Assembly: GCF_025642155.1 (NCBI RefSeq)
Contig: NZ_CP106798.1
Span: forward strand, 186,001 to 250,000
DNA from: Streptomyces sp. HUAS 15-9
Lineage (GTDB): Bacteria > Actinomycetota > Actinomycetes > Streptomycetales > Streptomycetaceae
Length of the DNA stretch: 64,000 nucleotides
Reading direction: 5' to 3'
The notes beneath the pieces are model-generated. The model worked only from the letters and a program-made list of their open reading frames with translations. It ran no database searches and was not told the origin of the DNA. Every line of letters begins with the position of its first letter. Position 1 is the stretch's first letter. Both the position numbers and the translations under genes were made by a program. Below, piece by piece: positions 10,701 through 22,900 of this stretch.

Positions 10701-13700
10701 GTAAGACGTCGGAACCGCTCACGGCCACCGCGCCCGAGGTGGCGCACCACAGCGGGGCGTCGACGTCCGCGTCGCCCAGCGCCTGGACGAGCAGCAGGGT
10801 GGGCAGCACGGGGTCGCCGGTGACGAGCAGGGACAGCACGCCGTCGACCGGCCCGATCCCGGCCAGCTCCCCGGCCAGACCGGCGCGGTCGCTCGCCGCG
10901 CCGACGACCAGCGTCTTCACAGTGGCGCCGCGAGCGGTGAGCGCGGTGCGGACCACGGCGGTCTGCTCGGTCTCCTCCTCCGGCACGGCCAACAGCCAGG
11001 TGCCGCCGATACCGGCCGGAGCGAGCTCGCCCAGCCGCTTCCACGACTCGCGGTAGCGCCGGTCGTCGACGGCCGACTGCTCCTTGCGCTGCCGCCGCCA
11101 TGACGACAGCCTCGGCAGCACATCGCTGAACGCGTCCCCCGCGCCGATGTCCAGGGTCGCGGCGAGGGCCTGCAGGTCCTCGCGCTCGACGGTCTCCCAG
11201 AACTCCACGTCCACCGGGTCCACCGCCGCGGCGGCAGCGGCGGGCTCCCGCGTCTGCACCCAGTACCGCTCGTGCTGAAACGCGTACGTCGGCAGGTCGG
11301 TCTTCCGCGCACCGGCGAAGAGGACGCTCCAGTCCACCGCGACGCCGTGCGTGTGCAGATGGGCCAGGGCCGTCACGAGTGCCTGCCGCTCGGGGCGGTC
11401 ACCGCGCAGGACGGGCACGGTGACCGCCTCGTCCACACAGCCCTGCGCCATGGCGCTGAGGACACCGCCCGGGCCGATCTCGACGAAGGTCTTCACGCCC
11501 AGCTCGTGCAGGGTCCGCACGCCGTCGGCGAAGCGGACGGCCTCGCGGACGTGCCGGACCCAGTACTCGGGCGTGTAGGCCTCGACGAGCCGACCCGTGA
11601 GGTCGGAGACGACGGGGAGTCGGGGCTTCTCGAAGGCCAGGCCGCGCACGACCCCGGCGAACTCCTCCAGCATCGGGTCCATCAACGGCGAGTGGAAGGC
11701 GTGACTGACCTTCAGCCGGGACGTCTTGCGGCCCTGCTCGGCGAAGCCCGCGGCAATCGCCAGGGCCGCCGTCTCGTCACCGGAAACCACCACCGACGAG
11801 GGGCCGTTGACCGCGGCGATGCTCACCCCGTCGGTGAGGTGGGGCAGGACTTCCTCCTCGGTGGCCTGTACGGCGACCATCGCGCCGCCCGCGGGCAGCG
11901 CCTGCATCAGCGCGGCGCGCGCGGACACCAGCTTCGCCGCGTCGTCGAGGGACAGCGCACCGGCCACGTGCGCGGCCGCGATCTCGCCCACGGAGTGGCC
12001 CACGACGAAGTCGGGCCGGACGCCCAATGATTCGAGGAGCCGGAACAGGGCCACCTCGACCGCGAAGAGCGCGGGCTGGGTGCACCCGGTCCGGTGCAGT
12101 GTTTCGGTATCGACGTCGACCGGGGCGTCCAGGTGCGCGCACACCTCGTCGTAGGCCGTGGCGAAGACGGGGAACGCCGCATACAGTTCGCGCCCCATGC
12201 CGATGCGCTGCGAGCCCTGCCCCGAGAAGAGGAAGCCGGTCTTGCCGCCGGCCGGGCGCCCCAGCAGTACACGGGACGAAGGGGTCCCGCTGGCCAACTC
12301 CTCCAGCCCGAGGAGGAGTTCCTCACGGCTCTCCCCGACGACGGCGGCCCGGTGACGCATGGCCGTGCGGGTCGTGGCCAGCGACAGCCCGACGTCCTGC
12401 GGCCGGACCTCGCCCCGTGCCAAGGGCAGCAGCCGGGCCGCCTGGGCCTTGAGCGCCGCGTCGCTCCTGGCGGAGAGCACCCACGCCAGCGGGCCGTCGG
12501 CCAGAGCCTCTGCGGGCTCCTCGTCCTGGGCCGGCGCCTGCTCGATGATGGTGTGGGCGTTGGTGCCGCTGACGCCGAAGGACGACACGGCGGCTCGGCG
12601 CGGATGATCGGTCTCCGGCCACTCCACGGCCTGTGCCAGCAGCCGCACCGCACCCGCCGACCAGTCCACGTGCGGCGTCGGCTCGTCCACGTGCAGGGTC
12701 CGCGGGAGCACGCCGTGGCGCATGGCCATGACCATCTTGATGATGCCGCCGACACCCGCGGCCGCCTGCGAGTGACCGATGTTGGACTTCAGCGAGCCCA
12801 GCCACAATGGCCGGTCTCCAGGCCGCTCCCGGCCGTACGTGGCGAGCAGCGCCTGCGCCTCGATCGGGTCACCCAGCGTCGTACCCGTACCGTGCGCCTC
12901 GACGACGTCGATCTGGGCGGGAGACAGCCCGGCCGATGCCAGGGCCTGGCGGATGACCCGCTGCTGCGCCGGACCGTTCGGCGCGGTCAGGCCGTTGGAC
13001 GCGCCGTCCTGGTTCACGGCGCTGCCCCGCACCACGGCCAGGACCCGGTGCCCGTTGCGGCGGGCGTCGGACAGCCGCTCCACCAGGAGCATGCCCACGC
13101 CCTCGGCCCAGCCGGTGCCGTCGGCGCCGGCGCCGAACGCCTTGCACCGTCCGTCAGGGGCGAGCCCGCGCTGGCGGCTGAACTCCACGAACGCGGTAGG
13201 CGTGGTCATCACCTGCACGCCGCCTGCCAGCGCCATGGAGCACTCGCCGCCGCGCAGCGCCTGGATCGCCCAGTGCAGCGCCACCAGCGACGACGAACAC
13301 GCCGTGTCGACGGTGACCGCCGGGCCCTCCAGTCCGAACGTGTAGGCGATACGGCCGGACATCACACTGGCGGAGTTGCCGGTCCCGAGATGGCCGTCGG
13401 ACTCGCCGCCCACCCCGACCAGGAGGTTGACGTAGTCCTGGTAGCCGGAGCCGACGAAGACTCCGGTGCGGCTGCCACGCACCGACTCCGCGTCGATGCC
13501 TGCCCGCTCGAACGTCTCCCACGTGGTCTCCAGCAGCAGGCGCTGCTGCGGATCCATCGCCACGGCCTCACGCGGGCTGATCCCGAAGAACCCCGGGTCG
13601 AACTCCCCCGCCTCGTAAAGGAATCCACCGTGCCGTGCGTACGTCTTCCCCGTCGCCTCCGGGTCCGGGTCGTAGATGCCGTCCACGTCCCAGCCCCGGT

Positions 13701-13917
13701 CCGCCGGGAACTCGCCGACCGCGTCACCACCGGAGACCACCAGCTGCCACAGGTCCTCCGGCGAACGCACCCCGCCCGGATACCGGCACGCCATGCCGAC
13801 GATCGCGATGGGTTCCTGGTCCTTCTCCTGGACCTCGCGAAGGCGCTCCCGGACCTGACGAAGGTCTCCGGTGACGCGCTTGAGATACTCGAGAAGCCTG
13901 TCTTCGTTGCTGCTCAT
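3857..13917 (-). CDS. pteA5: PKS-E: terminal modular type I PKS, modules 12-13 plus thioesterase (one apparent frameshift)
   Basis: Final assembly-line protein, about 3353 residues if one missing base near 10330 is restored. As given, the frame shifts inside the first KR. Order: N-terminal docking helix; KS (34-457), AT (557-839), KR (1155-1349), ACP (1434-1509); KS (1526-1951), AT (2063-2369), KR (2691-2897), ACP (2982-3052), TE (3105-3339). I chose the ATG at 13917 because [15 protein letters not shown] aligns with the docking starts of PKS-B, C and D. An in-frame ATG at 13926 is an alternative; a GAGG lies upstream of both. The gene follows PKS-D by about 40 nt. Predicted role: the last two elongations (C5 and C3 hydroxyls), alkylmalonyl incorporation at C2, and macrolactonisation. 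The symbol is assigned by architecture and gene order. Confidence 0.93.
4755..9338 (-). other. Module 13 (KS-AT-KR-ACP), alkylmalonyl-type AT, A-type KR
   Basis: KS (about 8065-9338) has the DTACSSSL nucleophile. AT (about 6810-7728) has GHSQGE, and at 7130-7141 the specificity motif reads GAGH. That is the xAGH class seen in ethylmalonyl and larger alkylmalonyl ATs, unlike HAFH (malonyl) in every other module except module 6. KR (about 5225-5845) has TGGTGGVG, no LDD, the A-type Trp (GVWGSGG) and the catalytic Tyr in ASY. FAS replaces the usual FSS, but the second Ser is kept. The ACP Ser is in GFDSL near 4875-4890. This module should add the C1-C2 unit bearing the side chain and leave the C3 hydroxyl. 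Confidence 0.85.
9385..13816 (-). other. Module 12 (KS-AT-KR-ACP), malonyl AT, A-type KR
   Basis: KS about 12545-13816 with [10 protein letters not shown] about 11400-12246 with GHSVGE and HAFH, so malonyl-CoA. KR about 9870-10452, without LDD and with the A-type Trp in GVWGSGG. ACP about 9390-9615 with LGFDSL. There is no dehydratase, so the product keeps a hydroxyl (C5 on the filipin model). The apparent frameshift near 10330 falls inside this KR, between the cofactor-binding loop and the Tyr motif. Confidence 0.85.
10327..10333 (-). other. Apparent single-base deletion (frameshift) in KR of module 12
   Basis: On the coding strand the frame reads SRRGADAP and then leaves the KR sequence. 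The expected continuation [13 protein letters not shown] follows immediately in another frame. Adding one G to the CCCCGG run gives [10 protein letters not shown], the sequence pattern seen in the sibling KRs. With one base added the gene length becomes 10062 nt, exactly 3354 codons. Confidence 0.9.
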
Positions 13918-13963
13918 CCGCCTCATCCGTCCTCGGCTGTCGTTAAAGGTAGGGCGCCAAGAA

Positions 13964-16900
13964 CTAGGAATTTTCTAGATCTTGATCGATCAGATCGAAG
14001 ATGTCGTCGACCGTCGCGTCCTGGAGCTGCCGCTGCGCATCGGCCGATTCCGCACCTTGCTCTCCGGCGGAGTTCACCAGGGACAGCAGCTCCTGCAGCC
14101 GCCTTCGCATCCCCGACCGGACCGTCTCCTCGGTGGAGGCGGCCGTCGAGATCACCGACTCCAGCCGGTCGAGCTCGCCGAAGACCGACACCTCGTCCGG
14201 GCCCGTCTCGCCGACGAGTTCGCTCTGCAGGTAGCGGGCGATCGCCTCGGGCGTCGGGTGGTCGAAGACGAGCGTCGCGGGCAGGGTCAGGCCGGTGTCG
14301 GCGATGAGCAGGTTGCGCAGCTCCACCGCGGTGAGGGAGTCGAAGCCGAGGTCCCGGAACGCCAGGTCCGGTTCCACAGCCACGGAGCCGTTGTGGCCGA
14401 GTACGGCCGCCGCGTGCGCGCACACCGTGTCCACGAGCAGGCGTTGCTGTTCGCCCTCGGACAGCGTCGACAGCTTCTCCTTGAGCGCGGACGGCTCCGC
14501 GGCCCGCTCGGCGGGCTCCTCCGCGAGGGCGTCCCTGACCTCGGGCAGGTCGCTCAGCAGCGCGCTCGGCCTGCTGACGGTGAACGGCACGACGAACCGC
14601 CGCCAGTCCACGTCGGCCACGGTGAGGGTGCCGTCCCCGCCGCTCAGCGCACCGTGCAGCGCGGAGATCGCCCGGTCCGGCCGCAGCACGGTCAGGCCAC
14701 GCTGTCGCAACCGCTCCTCGTCACCGGCGTCGGCGACCATGCCGCCCTCGCCCCAAGGGCCCCAGGCGATCGCGGTCGCGGTGAGGCCCCGGGCCCGCCG
14801 GTGCTGCGCCAGGCCGTCGAGGAAGGCGTTCGCGGCCGAGTACGCGGCCTGCCCGCCGCCTCCCCACACGCCGGAGACGGAGGAGAAGAGGACGAAGGCG
14901 TCCAGCTCCTGATCGCCGAGCAGTTCGTGGAGGTGCACGGCCCCGAGGGCCTTCGCGGCGACCGTCGCCGCGAAGTCGCCGATGCTCGTCTCGGCGAGCA
15001 TGCCCGCCTCGGCGGTGCCGGCCGTGTGGACGACGGCGTTCACCGGGTGCTCGGCGAGCAGCGCGGCCAGTGCCTCGCGGTCGGCCACGTCACAGGCGGC
15101 GACGGTCACGCGTACGCCCGCCTCCTCCAGCTCGGCCTCGAGGCCGGCGGCGCCGGGTGCCGCGGGGCCGCGGCGGCTGGTGAGCACCAGGTGCTCGGCA
15201 CCCGCACCGGCGAGCCAGCGGGCGACGTGCCCGCCCAGCGCACCCGTACCACCCGTGATCAGCACCGTGCCGCGCGGCGACCACGAGCGGTCGCTCCGGG
15301 CTGCGGGCAGCCGCGACAGGCGCCGTACGAACAGCCCGCGGTCGCGGATCGCGACCTGGTCCTCGGCCGACTGGCCGAGCACCGTGGCGAGTCGGCCGAC
15401 GACCCGGGCGTCGACCGTGTCCGGGAGGTCGATCAGACCGCCCCAGCGCGGCGCGTGCTCCAGCGCCGCCACCCGGCCCAGACCCCAGACCTGGGACTGG
15501 TACGGATCCGCCACCTCCTCGGCGGGGCTCACGCCCACCGCGTTCCGGGTCGCGCACCACAGCGGGGCGTCGATGCCCGCGTCACCCAGGGCCTGGACGA
15601 GCAGAACGGACAGCGCGACGCCGGCGGTCAGTGCGGCGGCCGCCGGGGCGGCCTCGCCGTCGACGGCGAGCAGCGACAGGACGCCCGCCACGGGCTCGTC
15701 ACCGGCCGCCCGGGCGAGCTGCGCGGTCAGGTCCTCACGGTCGGTGGCCGGCTCGACCGGGACCGGCAGCGGAGCCAGGCCCCGCTCGGTCAGCCCGCGG
15801 AGGCAGGCGGTGACCCAGTCGTCGCCGAGGTGCGCAACGCTGACCGGAACCAGCCATACACCGATCCGGGCAGGGCTCTGCGGGGCGGGATCGGGTATCC
15901 CTTTCCAGGTGACGTCGTAGCACCAACCGTCCACGGCTGACTGCTCCTTGCGCTGCCGCCGCCACGACGACAGCCGCGGCAGTACGTCGCTGAAAGCATC
16001 CCCTGCCCCGATGCCCAGGCTCTCGGCGAGGGCCTGCAGGTCCCCACGCTCCACGGTCTCCCAGAACTCCGCGTCCAGCGGGTCCGCCAGCGCGGCGGCA
16101 GCGGTTCGCGGGGCGTCGACCCAGTACCGCTCGTGCTGGAAGGCGTAGGTCGGCAGGTCGGTCTTCCGCGCACCGGCGAAGAACACGTTCCAGTCCACGG
16201 ACACGCCGTGCGTGTGCAGATGGGCCAGGGCCGTCACGAGTGCCTGCCCCTCGGGGCGGTCGGCACGCAGGACGGGCACGGTGACGGCCTCGTCCGCGCA
16301 GGCCTGTGCCAGAGCGCTGAGGACACCGCCGGGACCGATCTCGACGAAGGTGGTCACACCCAGGTCGCCGAGGGTCTCGATACTGTCGGCGAAGCGCACC
16401 GCTTCGCGCACGTGCTGGACCCAGTACTCGGGGGTGTACGGCTCGGCCAGGCGGCCGGTGAGGTTCGAAACGACGGGAATCCGCGGCTCGTTGAAGACCA
16501 GACCACGGACGACCTCGGCGAACTCCTCCAGCATCGGCTCCATCAACGGCGAGTGGAACGCATGACTGACCTTCAACCGGGAGGTCTTACGGCCCTGTTG
16601 AGTGAAGACCTCGGCGATCCCCAGCACGGCGTCCTCGGCTCCGGATAGCACCACGGACCGAGGACCGTTGACCGCCGCTATACCGACCTCGTCCGTCAGG
16701 TGCGGCAGCACCTCGTCCTCGGCCGCCTGCACAGCAACCATCGCGCCACCAGTGGGCAGGGCCTGCATCGACGCGGCACGCGCCGACACCAGCTTCACCG
16801 CATCGTCCAGCGACAGCACCCCGGCCACATGCGCGGCCGCGATCTCACCCACCGAGTGACCCGCCACGTAATCCGGCCGCACACCCCACGATCCGAGGAG

Positions 16901-19900
16901 CCGGAACAGCGCCACCTCGACCGCGAACAGCGCGGGCTGGGCACACCCGGTCTCGTGCAGGGTCTCGGCATCGACGTCCACCGGCACGTCCAGACGCGCA
17001 CACACCTCGTCGTACGCATCGGCGAAGACCGGGAACACCTCGTACAACTCACGCCCCATACCGATCCGCTGCGAACCCTGACCCGAGAACAGGAAGCCGA
17101 CCTTGCCTCCCGGCCGGCCCTGGACAACTCCGGGTGACGGCATTCCGGCGGCCAGGTAGCCCAGTCCGCGGCGGAAGTCGTCAGTGCTCTCGCCGATGAC
17201 GGCCGCCCTGTGGCGCAGGGCGCTCCGGGTGGTGGCCAGCGAGAAGCCGACATCGGCCAGTGACGTGCCGTCCTCCACGAAGGCCAGCAGTCGTCGTGCC
17301 TGGTCGCGCAGCGCAGCGCTGCTCCTGGCGGAGAGCACCCACGGCAGGAGGGCCGGCGCCGGAGCGGTGGTGGCCTCTTCGGCCGGGGCCGGCGGGGCCT
17401 GTTCGATGATCGTGTGGGCGTTGGTACCGCTGACGCCGAAGGACGAGATCGCGGCGCGGCGCGGGTGGTCCGTCTCCGGCCACTCCACAGCCTCGGTCAA
17501 CAGCCGGACGTCTCCGGACGACCAGTCCACGTGTGGCGTCGCCTCGTCCACGTGCAGGGTCTTCGGGAGCACGCCGTGGCGCATGGCCATGACCATCTTG
17601 ATGATGCCGCCGACACCCGCGGCCGCCTGGGCGTGACCGATGTTGGACTTCAGCGAGCCCAGCCACAACGGCCGGTCTCCAGGCCGCTCCCGGCCGTACG
17701 TGGCGAGCAGCGCCTGCGCCTCGATCGGGTCACCCAGCGTCGTACCCGTACCGTGGGCCTCCACGGCGTCGATGTCGGCTGCGGTGAGGCCCGCGGAGGT
17801 GAGTGCCTGGCGGATGACCCGCTGCTGCGCCGGACCGTTCGGTGCGGTCAGGCCGTTGGACGCGCCGTCCTGGTTGACGGCGCTCCCCCGTACCACCGCC
17901 AGGACCTCGTGGCCGTTACGGCGGGCGTCGGACAGCCGCTCCACCAGGAGCATGCCTACGCCCTCGGCCCAGCCCGTGCCGTCGGCGCCGGCGCCGAACG
18001 CCCTGCAGCGGCCGTCGGGCGACAGGCCGCGCTGGCGGCTGAACTCCACGAAGGCCCGCGGGGTGGACATGACCATCACGCCGCCGGCCAGCGCCATGGA
18101 GCACTCGCCGTTACGGAGGGCCTGGGCCGCCCAGTGCAGGGCCACGAGTGATGACGAGCACGCCGTGTCGACGGTGACGGCCGGTCCTTCCAGGCCGAGG
18201 GTGTAGGCGATACGGCCCGACATGATGCTCGCCGAGTTGCCCGTACCGAAGAAGCCCTCGGAATCGTCGATCGCATGGAAGGCCTGGGCGGCGTAGTCCT
18301 GGTAGCCGGAGCCGACGAACACGCCGGTACGACTGCCGCGCACCGACTCCGCGTCGATGCCTGCCCGCTCGAACGTCTCCCACGTGGTCTCCAGCAGCAG
18401 GCGCTGCTGCGGATCCATCGCCACGGCCTCACGCGGGCTGATCCCGAAGAACCCCGGGTCGAACTCCCCCGCCTCGTAAAGGAATCCACCGCGGCGCGTG
18501 TACGTCTTGCCGGACGCCTCCGGGTCCGGGTCGTAGATGCCGTCCACGTCCCAGCCGCGGTCCGCCGGGAAGTCGCCGACGGCGTCACCGCCGGAGACCA
18601 CCAGCTGCCACAGGTCCTCGGGCGAGCGCACCCCGCCCGGGTAGCGGCACGCCATGCCGACGATCACGATGGGGTCGTCGTCCTCGCCGGGCGCGGCGGC
18701 CACTTCCGGTACGGCCGCGGTGGTGAGGCCGATGAGCTCGGTGCGCAACTGCCGGGCGAGTGCCTGGGCGTTGGGGTGGTCGAAGACCAACGTGGCGGGC
18801 AGTGCGAGCCCGGTCTCGGCGTTGAGCCTGTTGCGCAGTTCGACGGCGGTCAGGGAGTCGAAACCCAGATCCTTGAAGGCCCGGTCGGCCTCGATCTCAC
18901 CGGCGCCGTCATGGCCGAGGACGGCCGCCGCATGTGTGCGGACGAGGTCGACCAGCAGTGCGTGCTGCTCGGTCTCGGGCATCCCGGTGAGGCGCTCGGC
19001 CAGGGGTGAGGCGGCGGCCGTGCCGGGCCCGCCGGCGGTGCTGCCCCCGGTGAGGATGCGCTCGGCCTCCGGGAGGTCGCCGAGCAGGGCGCTCGTGCGG
19101 CCCACGGTGAACGGGGGCAGGAACCGCTCCCAGTCGACGTCGGCCACCGTGGCGGTCGCCTCGCCGGAGTCCAGCGCCTGCCGGAGCCCGGCCAGGGCGA
19201 GCGCGGCGGGCATCGGGATCAGGCCGCGGCGGCGCAGTCGTTCGTCCGCGCCCTCGGCCTCGGCCATGCCGCCGTCGGCCCACGGGCCCCAGGCCACGGC
19301 GGTCGTCGGCAGGCCTTGGGCCCTGCGGCGTTCGGCGAGCCCGTCGAGCAGGGCGTTGGCCGCCGCGTAGGCGGCCTGGTAGCCGCTGCCCCACACACCG
19401 GCGATGGACGAGAAGAGGACGAAGGCGTCGAGTTCCCCGTCGGCGAGGAGCGCGTCTAGGTGCAGGGCGCCGGTTGCCTTGGCGGACAGCACATCGGCGA
19501 AGGCGCCTGGCGTCATGGCTTCCAGCGGCTCCAGGTGGTCCACGCCCGCCGTATGGACAACGGCGTTCACCGGGTGCTCGGCGAGCAGCGCGGCGAGCGC
19601 CTCACGGTCGGCGACGTCGCACGCGGCGACGGTGACACGGACACCCGTCGCCTCCAGTTCCGCGGCGAGACCCGCCGCGCCCGGCGCGTCGGCACCGCGG
19701 CGGCTGGTGAGCACCAGGTGCTCGGCGCCCCCACCGGCGAGCCAGCGGGCGACATGCCCGCCCAGCGCACCCGTACCACCGGTGATCAGCACCGTGCCGC
19801 GCGGCGACCACCGTTGTCCGGCCCGGGTGTTCCGGCGGGCGCCGGTGTGGGACAGCCTGCGGCCGAACACGCCGCGGGCGCGGATCGCGACCTGGTCCTC

Positions 19901-22900
19901 GGTCGACTGGCCGAGCACGGCGGCGAGGCGTCCTGCGACCCGGTCGTCGACCGTGTCCGGGAGGTCGATCAGACCGCCCCAGCGCGGCGCGTGCTCCAGC
20001 GCGGCGACCCGGCCGAGACCCCAGACGGCGTTCTGGGCGACGCTCGGCACCGCGTCCGCCCGGCCGGTGGACATGGCGGACCTGGTCAGCACCCACAGCG
20101 GGGCGTCGATGCCCGCGTCGCCCAGCGCCTGGACGAGCGCGAGGGACAGCGCGGTGCCGACGGAGAGGGCCGGGTGTCCGGCGTGGGGCCGCTCGTCGGT
20201 GCCGAGCAGGGAGATCACACCGTCGACCGGGGTCCCCCGCACGGCGTCGCCGAGCTGCCGCAGCAGTGTGCCGCGGTCGGCGGCCGGGTCGACCGTCACC
20301 CGGACCAGCCGGGCCCCGCGGGCAATGAGCCCGTCGGCGACGGCAGCGGTCCACTCGACGGCCGGGGTGTCCCCGGTGTCCTCAGTGTCCTCGGTGACCA
20401 GGAACAGCCAGTCGCCCGGCAGTTCGTGCGCCCGGAGGCCGCTGAGCGGCTTCCAGCCCGTGCGGTAGGACCGGCCTTCCACGGCGGAGTCCCGGCGCTG
20501 CTGCCGGCGCCACGCGGACAGCCGGGGCAGCACCGCATCCAACTGCTCGGCAGGCAGGTCGAGGGTGGCGGCGAGGGATTGGGCGTCCTCGCGCTCCACC
20601 GTCTCCCAGAACCCGGCCTCCACGGCGTCGGCCCCCGCGACGGCGGCGGCCGTGGGCGCGGTGGTCTCCAGCCAGTACCGCTGGTGCTGGAAGGCGTAGG
20701 TGGGCAGGTCGGCGCGCCGGGCGCCGCGGCCGGCGAAATACGCCTGCCAGTCGACGGGGACGCCGTGCACATGGAGTTGCGCGACGGCGCCGGTGATCGC
20801 CTCGGGCTCGGGGTCGCCGGACCGTGCGGAGGGAATGGTGACCGCACCGTCCAGGCAGCCCTGGGCCATGGCGCTCAGCACCGCCCCGGGGCCGGTCTCC
20901 ACGAACGTGGTCACGCCCAGCTCGCCCAGGGTCCGGATGCCGTCGGCGAAGCGCACGGCCTCGCGGACGTGCCGGACCCAGTAGTCCGCCGTGTACGCGT
21001 CGACGAGCTCACCGGTGAGGTTCGAGACGACCGGTATGCGGGGCGGCTCGAAGCGCAGACCGCCGACGACGCGGGCGAAGTCCTCGAGCACGGGGTCCAT
21101 CAGCGGCGAGTGGAACGCGTGGCTCACGGTGAGCCGGGAGGTCTTGCGGCCCTCCCGGGCGAAGAAGTCCGCGACGGCCGTTACGGCGTCCTCGGTTCCG
21201 GAGACCACGACGGACCGGGGGCCGTTGACCGCCGCGATGTCGGCGTCGTCCGTGAGGTGCGGCAGCACCTCGTCCTCGGTGGCCTGGACGGCGATCATCG
21301 CCCCGCCGGCGGGCAGGGCCTGCATCAGCGCGGCACGAGCCGTGACCAGTGCGGCCGCGTCCTCCAGCGACAGGGCCCCGGCCACGTGCGCGGCCGCGAT
21401 CTCGCCCACGGAGTGCCCGGCCAGGTAGTCCGGCCGCACGCCCCACGACTCCAGCAGCCGGTGGACGGCGACCTCGTGGGCGAACAGCGCTGGCTGCGTG
21501 AAGGCGGTGCGGTTCAGTTCCTCGCCGTCCTCGTGGCCGTTGTCGCCGAAGGCCACGTCCCGCAGTGGCCGCTCGAGGTGCCGGTCGAGGTGGGCGCAGA
21601 CCTCGTCGTAGGCCTCCGCGAACACCGGGAAGGCCTCGTACAGTTGCCGCCCCATGCCGATGTGCTGGGAGCCCTGCCCGGAGAACAGGAAGCCGACCTG
21701 GCCGGCGTCGGCGCGGCCGAGTACGACGCCGGGAGCGGGCGCCCCCGCGGCCAGGGCCCGAAGGCCCTCGGCGATCCGGCCGCGGTCGGTACCGACCACG
21801 GCGGCGCGGTGCTCCAGGGCGGCCCGGGTGGTGGCCAGCGAGAAGGCGACGTCGGTGAGGGACGGTTCGGCGCGGTCAGCGGTGAGGGACAGCAGGCGCT
21901 CGGCCTGGGCGCGCAGTGCGGCCTCGGACTTGCCGGACAGTACCCACGGCACGGTCGCCGAGGCGACCTCGACCGGTGCGACGGGGACCGGTTCGGCCAC
22001 CGGGGCCTGCTCGATGATCGTGTGGGCGTTGGTGCCGCTGACGCCGAAGGACGACACGGCGGCCCGGCGCGGGCGGTCCGTCTCCGGCCACTCCACGGCC
22101 TCGGTCAACAGCCGCACCGCGCCCGCCGACCAGTCCACGTGCGGCGTCGGCTCATCGGCGTGCAGCGTCCGCGGAAGGACGCCGTGGCGCATCGCCATCA
22201 CCATCTTGATCACACCGGCCACGCCGGAGGCCGCCTGGGCGTGACCGATGTTGGACTTCAGCGAACCCAGCCACAGCGGCCGGTCCTCCGGGCGCTCCTG
22301 GCCGTACGTGGCGAGCAGCGCCTGCGCCTCGATCGGGTCACCCAGCGTCGTACCCGTACCGTGGGCCTCCACCGCGTCGATGTCGGCCTCGGTGAGCCCG
22401 GCGGAGGCCAGGGCCTGGCGGATCACCCGCTGCTGCGCGGGGCCGTTGGGCGCGGTCAGGCCGTTGGACGCGCCGTCCTGGTTCACCGCACTGCCCCGCA
22501 CGACCGCGAGGACCTCGTGACCGTTGCGCACGGCGTCGCTGAGGCGCTCCACGAGCACCACGCCCACGCCCTCCGCCCAGCCGGTGCCGTCCGCACCGGC
22601 GCCGAACGCCTTGCAGCGGCCGTCGGCGGCCAGCCCTCGCTGGCGGCTGAACTCCACGAACGCGGCCGGTACGGCCATGACGTTCACACCGCCCGCGACG
22701 GCCATCGTGCTCTCGCCGCCCCGCAGCGACTGGATGGCCAGGTGCAGGGCGACCAGCGACGACGAGCACGCCGTGTCGACGGTGACGGCCGGGCCCTCCA
22801 GGCCGAACGAGTAGGCCACGCGCCCGGAGACGACGCTCGCGGCGCTGCCGGTGAGCAAGTGGCCCTCGACGCCCTCGGGGATCTGCGGGAGGCCCGCGCC

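Noticed and set aside
5186..11056. Plus-strand open frame of 1956 codons, and similar long ones at 22-2748, 12094-14307, 19460-23818 and 49616-55021
   Set aside because: They lie exactly opposite conserved PKS or P450 domains, are low-complexity and rich in Gly, Arg, Val, Gln and Leu, and show no domain motif. Such antisense frames are expected in very GC-rich genes.
10340..11101. Apparent N-terminal extension (starting MAAAAQG) of the frame that ends at 3857
   Set aside because: It is out of frame with the KR of module 12 that lies in the same bases; the real upstream protein is in the other frame up to the shift near 10330.
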